A DNA stretch of 64,000 nucleotides from Nematostella vectensis (taxonomy: Eukaryota; Cnidaria; Anthozoa; Actiniaria; Edwardsiidae). Below are positions 11,716-23,800 of the stretch, piece by piece. The position numbers and the translations under genes were made by a program. A model generated the notes under the pieces. That model did no database searches and had not been told where the DNA came from. It saw only the letters and a list, made by a program, of their open reading frames with translations. Within the stretch, counting starts at the first letter, position 1; every line of letters begins with the position of its first letter. The stretch covers positions 13,257,951 through 13,321,950 of the forward strand of contig NC_064041.1 in assembly GCF_932526225.1 (NCBI RefSeq), given 5' to 3'.

Positions 11716-11808
11716 TATTTTTTTTTATTATTTTACAAAGAATAATGATTTCAAATCAAGTACTTAGTACTGTAGTTTAGTGTAGGAGATTGTTTTGTAT
11801 ATATATAT

Positions 11809-11814
11809 AATAAA
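11809..11814 (+). terminator. Polyadenylation signal of the CARD-only gene
   Basis: AATAAA 94 bp after the stop codon, at the end of an (AT)n tract. This supports the two-exon gene ending here. Confidence 0.55.
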
Positions 11815-11878
11815 CACTGCAACTAGCTGTGTCTAATAAAAACATAACCCAAAAAAAGGTAAAAATCTCATGTGAGTA

Positions 11879-12012
11879 AGGGCGCTCCCTCACCCCACCT
11901 GCCGCTCCCTCACCCCACCTGCCCCTCCCTCACCCCACCTGCCCCTCCCTCACCCCATCTGCCGCACCCTCACCCCACCTGCCCCTCCCTCACCCCACCT
12001 GCCCCTCCCTTA
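11879..12012. repeat. ~20-bp CT-rich minisatellite
   Basis: About seven copies of ctccctcaccccacctgcc with one ccatctgccgc variant. From 12013 to 12840 I see no gene: a G-run at 12195-12208 and AT-rich intergenic DNA. Confidence 0.9.
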
Positions 12013-12844
12013 TCCAATGCTCTTTATTTATTTTTCAAACACTTTTTATTTTAGATTTTAGATTTTAACTCATATAGACCACCCTTTCTCCTTCGAGACT
12101 TATAGAGGTACAGGGGTAGATCTAGCCTTTTGCAAAAAAGGGCTGGATCCAGCAAAGGAAAGGAAGGGGGAGAGAGGTATGATTATTCTACATGGGGGGG
12201 GGGGGGGGTAACCCTTTATATTTGACTTCCGACTCCTATTCCTCCCTTTGTAGGTTTTATCAATATTGCATTAATTAAGAAGTTTTGGGCACAGAAAAAC
12301 GCATTTTTGTTCTTGCCTCCTAGGGGGTTTGTCAATAAACAACCCACAATTTTTTTTTCTACGCATAGCATTCTCACTAAGTGTTTAACCCCCATCCACT
12401 GGCATCTAGGGGCATCTAGCCGTAATGTGCTGAATCCATAAATTATCTGCATTGCACCATTGATTGCACAACTCGGACTTTTTAAATACTAGCTCTGAAA
12501 GCAAATATTGTATTATTGTAATCTTACAAAAACCTAATTCCTAAATTCAATTTTTATGTGGTTTTGCTATTCTCTGTTATTATCATCTACGTTTCAGACA
12601 TCTGTTCCTATGGTTTTATTTTTACCATCCTTTTTCGCGGAATTTATTTTCGGCCTTTTGTGTTTGCGCTTTTGTGAGCACCGCATAAATTTATTAATCT
12701 TCAAAGATAGTTATAGTTTTTGTTCAACAAAATGAAAACGAAACTTAAAATAAGTAACGTGATGTTTCGCTGATTTATTAACCTCCCTTTTACTGATTAG
12801 TAAATTTTCTTATTGTTTGTATCAAATCAAACGTACAAGATAAT

Positions 12845-12954
12845 CGAAGGGAAAGTTCCCATAGGCATGCTGCCGAGGCGAGGGAAAACCCCCTACATCA
12901 CTAAGTGACGTCATCCTCCCTAGTATAAATACGTTGAAGCGAGAAGAAGAGTTC
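12845..12954 (+). promoter_or_regulatory. RLR promoter with NF-kB-like sites, CRE and TATA box
   Basis: In order: a perfect palindrome GGGAAAGTTCCC at 12849-12860 (kB-like); GGAAAACCCC at 12883-12892, whose complement GGGGTTTTCC matches the consensus GGGRNWYYCC exactly; a full CRE TGACGTCA at 12906-12913; and TATAAATA at 12924-12931. Transcription would start about 12955. The mirror promoter for the second gene copy lies outside the window. Factor binding is inferred from the motifs. Confidence 0.6.
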
Positions 12955-13031
12955 AGAGCTTCGCAGCGCATCCCTTGAACTTCGTAGCCGAAAGGAAGGT
13001 AAAGAGAGAGAAGAAAAACATTCTTAACTAG
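12955..13031 (+). other. Non-coding first exon of the left RLR gene
   Basis: A purine-rich leader between the TATA box and the consensus donor (CTAG then GTAAGAAC, GT at 13032-13033). The start is estimated from the TATA position. It is followed by intron 1 (13032-14113), AT-rich, with an (AAT)n run at about 13919-13948 and no gene. Confidence 0.6.
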
Positions 13032-14113
13032 GTAAGAACATCGTAGTGTTTAATTTACATCTTTGGTTTTGTTAATGACCAAGGCAAAACGCATTGGTTT
13101 TTATTCGTTTAAAAATCGCTATCTACATAAAAGTTTGTACGAAACCTCTTTTTACCGTTCTAACTAAACCTCGATTGCATTGCATATCCATAAAGAAGTA
13201 GTGGTAAACTTTTGTTTGGCTTCTTATCTTTTAGTGTATACGATAAAGGTTGTTTTACCAAGTATTTTTTTTACTATGATTCATTATTCACATTTAGTAT
13301 TCATAATTCGTAGAACTCATTGAATAGTCATATTTCTGGGAACCGTGGCACGATTTTCTTTAATAACAACTAAATTATTATATTTTCCTACCTTATTCGT
13401 ATTAATTTTGCGCGGTGAAGAAATAATAGGCATTTGTGGGTTTTTGTATTTTGTATTAGCCAATAGGCCACTTATGCATAGAAATCATGTACTTTATAAC
13501 TTTTTTAAATGGCAAATTACAGCCAAAATAAACACAGAAATATTTGGTTCCGTCACTCCAGAAAGCGAATAAAAGATAAAATCTTTCAATGAAAATAAGC
13601 CTTTTCTGAATAAGAAACTGTATGGCCCCACAATCGGCTGATTCATTATATATGACTGTTTTATTCGTTCCATTTTACTACAAGCTAAGCCATGCTGCGC
13701 ACGGCCTGGTAACTAGCAAATTCAGCAGGTATACCATAACAATGACGAAAGAATCCATCAACGGAGGTTCATACTTCATTTACCAGCTTTAATCGAAATT
13801 ATCGCAAGAACCTTCTAAATCACCTGATGAAAATGGATGCTTTTTCGCATTTGGTATTTTGCTAAATAGCAAAAATGGCTTGTGAACAAGTTGTTGTGGT
13901 GTCCTCCTTTATGTAAAAAAAATAATAATAATAATAATAATAATAATCTGCCTTGCTGTTATATTGCCGCTAAAATCCTGAGCTTGCCCAAGCCCCTATT
14001 GCACGTACACTTTCTTAATCATGCCCCCCCCCCTTCCCCCTACCCATAACGCCAATTTTCTTGAAATTTGTTTCCGCATTTGTTCTCCCTCAATCCTTTT
14101 CATTTTCCAACAG

Positions 14114-14416
14114 AAACTGCGTGACGAGTTACGTGACACAAGATGCAACCCAAGCAGCGGGAGCTGATCACTAAGCGACTGCAGTATTTCCAACATGACT
14201 TCCGGCCAACCGAACTACTACCCCGCCTCACCTGTTTGACCGAGGCGGACTCGCAGCAAGTTGAATGCGATGAAAATAACAAAGGAGCTACCAGAGCCAC
14301 ATGGACTCTTATTGACAAGCTCAAGCGACGGGAGAATGGGTTCGAGCAGTTTGTATTGGCCGTGAGATGTGAGGGATTGGGGCATATAGCGCTATTACTT
14401 GATCATAGCTTTGAAG
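14114..14416 (+). CDS. RLR coding exon 1: CARD
   Basis: The acceptor AG at 14112-14113 precedes a 29-nt leader and the ATG at 14143. Residues 1-91 form a complete CARD (LLPxLTCLTx[28 protein letters not shown]), clearly paralogous to the CARD-only protein at 10817. The donor is GAAG then GTAATG, phase 1. Confidence 0.85.
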
Positions 14417-17400
14417 GTAATGATGAGAAAAATATAGCATGACACGTTACTGCGCCTGGATTCGCTTCGTTTGTTTAGTATTGATGTAAGTAAAATGTAA
14501 ATTTTATTCGTAGTGAGCGATGAGGATATACTGCATGAGAAAGAAGACACCAGGAGATTCTACAAAATCGGATCCGCTGTTGGTACGTCCATATTCAAAT
14601 AATAACCTAGGAAAGGCAAAGACGGGGATGGGCAGGGTACGGAAATGAATTGACATGGTACTTTCACGGCACCTGGTCGCCAATAGAAACGGGAGCAAAG
14701 TTAACTGGTGACGAAATACATTTATTTTTTTCCTTTTTACTAATTCATGCACGGTAGAGATTCAAAGCATATAGTTGATGACCATCACCAGATTTAGGAT
14801 TGAAATAGAGGGAGGGGCGTGGGCGTAGCCCCCTTTCATACCTCAGCTAGGAGAATTCTTGTTTGTGGAGAAGATCAATAGTGATACGAGGGCGCAGCCG
14901 CCTTTCATACCTCAGCTAGGAGAATTCTTGTTTGTGGAGAAGATCAATAGTGATACGGGGGCGTAACCGCCTTTCATACCTCAGCTAGGAGAATTCTTGT
15001 TTGTGGAGAAGATCAATAGTGATACGAGGGCGTAGCCGCCTTTCATACCTCAGCTAGGAGAATTCTTGTTTGTGGAGAAGATCAATAGTGATACGAGGGC
15101 GTAGCCGCCTTTCATACCTCAGCTAGGAGAATTCTTGTTTGTGGAGAAGATCAATAGTGATACGAGGGCGTAGCCGCCTTTCATACCTCAGCTAGGAGAA
15201 TTCTTGTTTGTGGAGAAGATCAATAGTGATACGAGGGCGTAGCCGCCTTTCATACCTCAGCTAGGAGAATTCTTGTTTGTGGAGAAGATCAATAGTGATA
15301 CGAGGGCGTAGCCGCCTTTCATACCTCAGCTAGGAGAATTCTTGTTTGTGGAGAAGATCAATAGTGATACGAGACTCCAGGGGGCGGATCAAGAATTCTT
15401 CCATGGGGGGAGGGGAGGGGGGCACCGAATCAAATGGCCCATTATGATAATGAGGGTCACGCGAAGCCTGGTGTTTGTGTCATCTCGACAAAGCTGTTGG
15501 CCGATTTTGGGAAGCTATTTTTTTAAATTAAGTATTCAAATTTGTTCTTACTTAGTCCGATATTTTATCAGAATTAGCTCTCTAAAACGGGTACCCTGTG
15601 GATCCCTCCTTTTCGATCAACCTGTTATGGCTGTATTGAGACGCCACGCTATCGCTATCGCACGAACATGCTCTTGGTCTTGTACGCCAAAAATAAACAG
15701 CGGGCGGGAATTTTTTAAAACTCTATTTAAAAAATAACAACACAATGTAATCGATACTTGTTCGTGTCAGATATTCGTATCACCGGGCGCATTACGAAGA
15801 AAGATCTTCCTGATCGTCAGCTGGACATCGAAAAACTGGTGGCGGAGAAATTCGCCAAATTGCGTTCCGAGGATACAAAGGAAATACGCAAAGAATTCAA
15901 CAAAGTATGTATAACCTATCTATTCCTTTCTTTATAACCTATGGATTCAAAATTTGAGCGATTTTTGCATACCACAATTCAATGCCCGTCAGTTAAAGCC
16001 CCGTCAGGGGGGGGGGGGGGGGGGAGGATTCAAAGGTATAGACACTGTAGAGCAATGTCTATTTCGTCCCCAGAGCCTATGACTATATTTTCCCGTTTGC
16101 TAAAATGCTACGTAGCAATCGTCTCCTGGTCTCTGTGTGTTTTGAATAAAAAACAAACATTAAAAAAAGAAAGAACATAAAAAAAACATAAGTTCATAGA
16201 ATAAAAAAAATTCGGCACTATCGAAACTCAATCGCTCTGGCCATTAGCTCAGAAATTTGCCAGCGCTGCGAACGAGATTGGAAAAATGCTTGAGATCTTG
16301 CGACTCTTTTGCAAGAGGCCCTCACTGCACCCAATTGTTCAATATGCAACCACGAAAGTTTCAATATGGCGTCTGGGGACGAGGTTGTTCAATATGCAAC
16401 CACGAAATTTTCAATATGGCGTCTGGGGACGAAGTTGTTCAATATGTAGACACTGATCAAATATTTTTCCTGTAGGTGCTCCCGCGCGGAATCGAATTCG
16501 TTCAGACAAAACAGATGGGCGGACCGTTGTCGCCACGAGGAAGCAGACACGAGGAAGCAAAACCGGAAATCGAACTTGAACCGGAAACTGAAGAATTATC
16601 TCAAAAGTTGAATGATGTGGTACTTGCTTCAGAGCATGCAGGATCAGGTTGGTATGAAGCTTTAGTGTAAATTAAAAAGGGTTATATTTTTACATGATAC
16701 ACGCAAGCGAAATCTCATAAGGCTAGGCTTGGACTTCCAATTTTTCCACGGGCCGCATTCAATGTATATCATTGTAAAACAAATTACACTTTTACATTTA
16801 TCTGCATTAAAGAAGAACTCATAGGACTCAAAGAAGAATTCATAGAAAAAAAAATCCATCCATCACACGGATTCCCAGAGTTGGCAATGGCGCTGTATAT
16901 TTCGTCAAATTTCTAGAGTGTGAGATTCCGGATTCTGGGGGGTGGGGGGGGGGGGTGAGCGCGTACCCATGATAAAAGTTTTGTATGAATCTCTTGACTG
17001 TGGTTTCGATGCCTATGCCTTTGAATATAAATGGAAAAGAGAGGAAGGGAGGAAGGGAGGTGAGGGGGGCGAGGGAGGGAGGGAGGGAAGTAAGGGAGGG
17101 AGGGGTAAGGGAGGTGTCGCTTTATCAAAACACTGGATAATAGCTACCGGTGGTGCAAACTTGCAAAAATCAATCAATAAAAAGTCGCATGTAAAACCTC
17201 TTCGCACTATTGTTCTCTTCATTTTCACAGAGAGTGAAAGTGAAAAGCCGTCCGCTGACCAATACATGAAGGACTCAGTGGTCGCCGTGTTTCGGTTCGC
17301 GACCATCGCTGCCGTAGACGAGTTTAAAGGAATTTGGGAAAACGGAAAGTTCCAAGAAATCTGCCAGGAACTGCTTGTTACCAGGCCCCTGTCAAATATG

Positions 17401-17823
17401 GGCGAGAAAAAAGACCGTCTGCCACTTGAACTAATGATGAATTTCTTAGAGGAAGATATGGAGCGTATCAAAAACATTCTCGAAGGTAATCACTTAATTT
17501 CGAAATAAATACAGTTAGATTTGTACCTCTCCTAAGCGGGCACCAATTCAGCGACCAGACTGCTTTGAGGTGGAATTTATAGGCGGCCAACCTCTATAAA
17601 GCGGTCACGTAAAATCACTACTTCTAGAATCCAAGTCGTACCGCTTATTGTTTTCCCAATTGAATGCATCTTCCCTTTTTTAAGGGTAATGAAAAAATTT
17701 TAATATCAAAAGAAGAAAGTATATTACTATATGGCAGCTGACTATCACAGTGTTTCTCCATCATTATTGTAGTTTAAAACTACTTAGAAGAGAGGGGCAG
17801 GACACCTAACAGGCCCACACCCG

Positions 17824-17854
<31 letters not shown>

Positions 17855-20800
17855 GGGGTTCGGAAGATCTCCTCCACTCGACCGGAAAGGTCAGCTGTAA
17901 TTAAGAAAAATTAAGCACCACTACGAGGTAGGACGGGCTACCTAAGAGAAAATACCACCCCCCCCCCCCCCCCGCCCCCTGCTCAAAATCCTAGTTACGG
18001 CCATGGCTAAAATGATAATGCAAAAAAAATGAATTACTCATACGTCACTTTTCAGAAAATTGCAAAATATGGTATAAAGGTTATGCCTGTCATCTGTTCT
18101 TTACGTCTCTTAGAAAATACGTTTATTTTGTAAATTGTTTAGATGTTGAAGCCGAGCAAGAAGTCGAGAGGACTGGGGATGACCTGCTTCGGTCAGCCAG
18201 AGGCAGTGATGGTCACGAGACCGACTTTCTGGATGAACAGGACATCTCTATAAATATCCCGCCAGGTGGGTGTCACGTGATTGGTTAGCTTAGAAGAGGT
18301 ACTGTCCCGATATAAGTTAGCTTATAGGGGTCACTTTCAAAGGCGAAGAGCGATTTTAGTGTTACTTTGGTGCTCGGATACAGTCAATATCATGCAGAAT
18401 AACCGAACTAGCTATACAGGTTCACGAAGTGACATTTTTTTTACAGAAAGTATTATGGTTTAAATAGTCTTCCATAGACCGGATATAAGTGTGCTGAGAA
18501 TAGCACTTTAAGGTTTCCTTACATGCTGTTTGTTTACTCAGACATTGAAATTGATGAGAATAAACCACATAGATCCTTCACAAAAATCCATTTTTAAGGA
18601 AAATTGATTGCTTGAATGAAGAAAACAGGAAAACTGAAAACAGGAAAGCTTCGTGCAAGTGCCCCTAATAATACTAATATAATAATAACACGTGTGTGTA
18701 AAACAAAGCCTGCTATTCTTTGTTGAACTCACTTTCTTCATTGTCGGTCCCAGTCTACCTTGAATCTAACCACGGCTCGGCCCTGGCTCATGACCTCAAG
18801 CTCCGCAAGTACCAAGAGGAGCTCGCTGAGCCTGCGATCCAGGGGTACAACACCGTCATCTGTGCGCCGACCAATAGCGGCAAGACATTCGTTGCTATGG
18901 AGATCGCTAAGCAACATCTTGACAAGCACTCCGATCATGCAAAAGGTTTGTAGTTAACAAATAATTCAAAGAAATGTGTTTAAATTCCTTTTTTTTCCTT
19001 TTTGGTTGAGTTTACAAAATTAGTATATAAAGGGGCGCGTACTTGCATGATATTGGGGAACAAGGACAGAAAAAAAACTGAAAACTTCGCTTGTTGGAGG
19101 GGCCTTTTTTACGAAATTTTCTTTATATTTATCTTCATATTAATATGGAAAAAAGAACAAAGTTCTTCTACAGTCCATTCTTAGTTGAACATATTCCTTC
19201 TACATTAAGTCTTCGCTCCAAGCCGATGAAATAAGACTTATCTTTTCAACTTACGTCTTACATAGGAACTCGCCAGCGACGCGATAGTTTAACACAAAAA
19301 CCCGTCCGTCGTCCAGAACCGAGTTTGCTGAAGTACTCCTTATTTATACGTTAGGACCGTTAGAACCTCGGGCAACTTCTTCCTCTTACGACCCCGTACA
19401 AATTCTGGCTACGCGCCTGTTATGTTAACACTGTGGTCTTGAATCTATAGAGGAAATATGGGAGGATTTTGCTTCCAACAAGGACAGCGTAGATAAACTC
19501 AATAAGCGTCAAAAACTCACTAAGATTGTGGAGAATTCACAAACTGGCTGGAGGGCGGTCGGTGGATTTGATTCTGATGAACAATCATCAGACTCCGAGG
19601 ATGAAAAATCTATACGCAAAGAAACGGGTGTAACAGACTGTCGAAAACGTCGCCTTACTAAAGATAGCGGGGATAAGCCTAAATCTAAGGAATGCTCTGT
19701 TCAAAGGGGCTTTAATGGTGAGAGGATATGATGTCCTATTAAGCTTTATACTTTTTATATAAGCTAGCTCGCACTATTCAGCGTTCTTATTTCTCTCCAA
19801 ATAACACTGCACAGTCGAAGCCCTCGTAGGCGACCACGGAGAAGAAAAATTGATGTCGTTATCAAAAATGGTAGATTAGGAGAATGCACCATATATTATT
19901 AGCAACCCTGGGGTAACAGCTTGCTAACTCTTCACTTCTAATGCTTTTTTAGCACACGATGATAACGAGTCTGGGTAAACCCCGATGATAAAGAAAGAAT
20001 GTTAAACTAATGTTTGTTGTTCATTTGTTAGGCGCTGTTGAGATACCGGATCAGATAACTGGGCCTAAAGTAATCTTCATCGTCAGCACACAAAATCTTG
20101 TGCTACAACAGCGGCAGCGCTTTGAGGCATATCTCAGCAATTATGCTGTATGCGACATTTCCGGAGTGAACTCTACAGAAATCCCCCTGAAATTCCTTCT
20201 TAAGGTAAGTATAGCTTGTTGGAGCCTGACAACCTTACTTAGAGGCTGACAATCCCATCTAGATTCTGTTTATCTTGATTAGATCCTGAATTCTTGTTAC
20301 AATCTTGCCAACCTGTTTAAAGCCTGCCAATCCTATTTTGATCCTGCCAATTAAAAGGTTTAGATCCTGTCCATCCGGTTTAGATCACCCAATCTCGCTT
20401 TCCAATTGCTTGTATAGTCTTCTCGATTTTTTCGAGCCTGATTATCTTGTTTAAGAGCATTTTAATCCTGTTTCAAACTGGAAATCTTGTTAAGAGAATG
20501 CCCATCCTGTTTAGAGGCTTTTAATGCTTTTCTTTTAAAAGTAGCGTATTCTTGTATCTGGTTTCAGGCTAACGACGTTGTGGTACTCACAGCGCAAATT
20601 CTGCTGAACGCGCTTCAAAACAAGAATGAGCTGTCCTCTATATCTTTATCTGACCTATCCCTGCTGATATTTGACGAGTGTCATCACACCAATAAAAATC
20701 ACTCGTACAACAAGATTATGCACCAATATATCGACCTGAAGCTGAAAAAACACAAGGGCCTCCCACAGGTATACTACAACACACCACAGGTACCCAGGCT

Positions 20801-23800
20801 CCCCATTTGCGTTACCTGTTGCATTACTAATTGCGTGACCGTGTGTAATCTTACACCCCTTTCATCGCGTTTTCTGTTGTGTTAAACCCCTTTCATTGCG
20901 TGACCTTTTGAGTTACTAATTGGGTGACCGTGTGTAATCGTGTTATCTGTTATGTTACTAATTTCGTAAATGCGTGACCAGGTGGTAGGCCTCACCGCCT
21001 CTCTTGGCGTCGGTAAATCCAACACTGTTGAGAACGCACATAAGCACATCCTGCAGATCTGCGCGAACATGGATGCGCAAAAAATCAACACGGTGCGTGA
21101 AAATGTCAACGAGCTTAAAGATTGCGTGACAGGAGGAGTTCCAGAAAGGAAAGTCATTCGCGTCAATACAAGCCAGTCACTGAGTCCGTTTACTCGAGCG
21201 TGCAACCAGGTAAATATTTATTTGTATTTTGCGCAGTGCCCTAATGCGAACTCCGCCAAAGCGCACCCGCGAATTAATATGGAGGCTAAACCAGGTTCCT
21301 AGCCCTGTCTTAGACAGTTACGCCACGCACAGCTCGCTGAAGTGTTGAATGAAAGTCTATGGAAGTCTAATTGGGCGCGAGTCTCTTGGGACCTCTTCCA
21401 GCCTTTCATTGCATCGATAGCTCAGAAGTGCGGGCTTCGTTCCCCGTGCAAGAGGCCAAGGTTCGAAACCGGGTCAACACAACTTGTTTTTATTATCGTC
21501 CACACAGACAACAAATGTAAACTGACTTTACTAGAATTTTTGCGATCTTAAAAGATGTTTCATTTGCTCGATATTTTAGAAAATACTAATTTCCTAGGAT
21601 TGAGTTTAACTTTTGTGCAATGTTGTAAAACAGGTTCGTATCATTTGCAGCATGCTGTCATATGATTTATTTCTCTGGACAAATCGAGTTATCGGTCAAC
21701 ATCTACAACCATAACTCAATACAACCGCGTTTACATTTTCCCGCCTAAAAGCGGAAGTTCCCGGATGATCGCGCCTATCAACCGAATCGTTTTGAAACGA
21801 ATCTATAAACCCTCAATATTTTCATTTTTTGCTCTAGGTGATGGATAAGATCGAAAAAGCGGCAAAGAAGTCTCTCCCAGACCTCCAGCAGCCACCCTGC
21901 AACCGGGTGAGCCAGCAATACCGCCAGTGGATTGAGGTCATCAGCAAGCAGGCATGCGCCTTAGGGCTTCGTCAACTTACTACGTACATCGAGCAACTGC
22001 GGCAGTGAGTATATGGTCACGTTTTTTTTTTTGCTTTGTTAAAGTTTTTACAATCTAGCCAAAAAGCAGCATATACTCACTCGTTTCCCTTTCATCAGCC
22101 CTACAATACAGAACGGGTGGTGAAAGGGAAACGAGTGAGTAAAATGGGCCCATAATACTTAGGAGAGATTCCAAAGAGACAAAAATTGAGTCTAATATTA
22201 TGTCTATTTTCTTTTGTTCCATTTTTTCATCTTTATACAAATTCTCTTACATACTAGAATACAAACAGAGTGCTTGGGTTACCTGTTATTTGAATTTGCA
22301 CGAACGCGCGTTTTATAGTATCCATACGAACCATATACCATTTGGAAGATAAAAATACAAGGAATCGACCACATCTAGAAATTTTGAGAGGTTATATGGG
22401 CTTTAATGTCGGGCCCTTAAATTTAGGTTTGAAAGTGGAGGTAGCCATACGACTGCGTAAAATTTGCCTTGTATACCGGTGTGACCGAGGTCTTTGACAT
22501 TGGCACCGTTTGAATGAATCGTCTCATGGGAAAGAAAAGTGGAGGTATTCAAACGACCGCGTAAAATTTGCCTTGTGTACCGCAGTCGAGGCCTTTAACA
22601 ATGATAACGTCTGAAGAAATCGCGTCATGGGAAAGAAAAGTGGAGGTATTCAAGCGGCCGCGTAAAATTTGCCTTGTGTACCGGGGGTCGAGGCCTTTGA
22701 AATTGATAGCGTATAATAATCATCTTATTGGACATAGGTAAGTGAAGGTACCACCTAAATCCCCCGTATCTCATTCCACTCAGTATACGCGGCTTTGTAT
22801 GTTCTCCACCAAAGGTACCACCTGGCCCTCCTCACCAATGACACGGTACGGATGAAGGACGCCCTCACCTGCCTCAAGGAGTACTTCGACACTCTGGACG
22901 AGACCAAGTTCACAGAGAACGATAAACTACTGCACAATCTGTACCACAAGGTAAGGTCACTGGTGCGGGTGATACAACAAGGTGAAGAACTGGACCAAAT
23001 ATCCACGTCACGAGACATGGCGAACCTGCAAACTATAAACTCTGACAGAACTCTATCTCGATCTGAGTTAACTAAAAACTATAAGGCCCTTATTACACGG
23101 TACTGGTGGAATTTTCGGCCGCTCAAAATTTTGTACGGTTACGCGTTCAATTTACATGGGACCTCCCATAGCTGCATGAAAAAATAAACAGCTAGCTGTA
23201 CGAGACCCGTGCGAACAGTGTGAACAATTCGCACGGTTCCGTGTAAACACCATTTCCGGTACGAATTTTTAAGCGGTTGAAAGTTTAATCGGCATCGTGT
23301 AAATGTAGTATATCTGAGTGAACTTTTCCACGGCGAATTATCAACTGACTAACGACTATTAACTGAAAATTATTGAGTGATGTTCATTTAATCGAAAGGC
23401 CAAAGAACTGGTGGAGAATCACGTCGCGATACATGGCGAAACCCCGAACCCTAAACTCGAGGAGCTGAAGAAACTGCTCTTGGGATTCCACGAGAACGAC
23501 TCAAGAGAGTCCAAGGGGATTCTATTCACTGTGACACGTGGCTCTACTGTTGGGCTCGTCGAGTGGATCAAAGAGTCGGAAGACCTCAAGCATAAGTTCA
23601 GGCCAAAGGCGCTCGTCGGTGGGGGAGACGGTGTTGGTGAGTGGCGGGAAACCTGCGGTTTTTCGTGTATAGCTAGGAACGTTCTTGTCCAGACGCCATG
23701 TTCCTTGTTTTGAGTTCATTGCTTGACCTAGAGACATTTACGTTCTTGGGTTTTTATTTAACATAAAAACAATTTAGTAGTACTTTAACAAGCCGTAATC

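Noticed and set aside
16942..17508. 188-aa continuous frame
   Set aside because: Only 17231-17485 is exonic; the upstream part is a G-rich intron lacking a start, and the arms differ there by indels.
21411..21480. Functional tRNA gene
   Set aside because: A and B boxes are present but the cloverleaf stems do not pair; kept only as a tRNA-like element.
22740..22814. Extension of the RLR exon upstream to the CAG at about 22784
   Set aside because: Gives the wrong frame after the phase-2 donor at 22004; the AAAG acceptor at 22814 gives the conserved protein.
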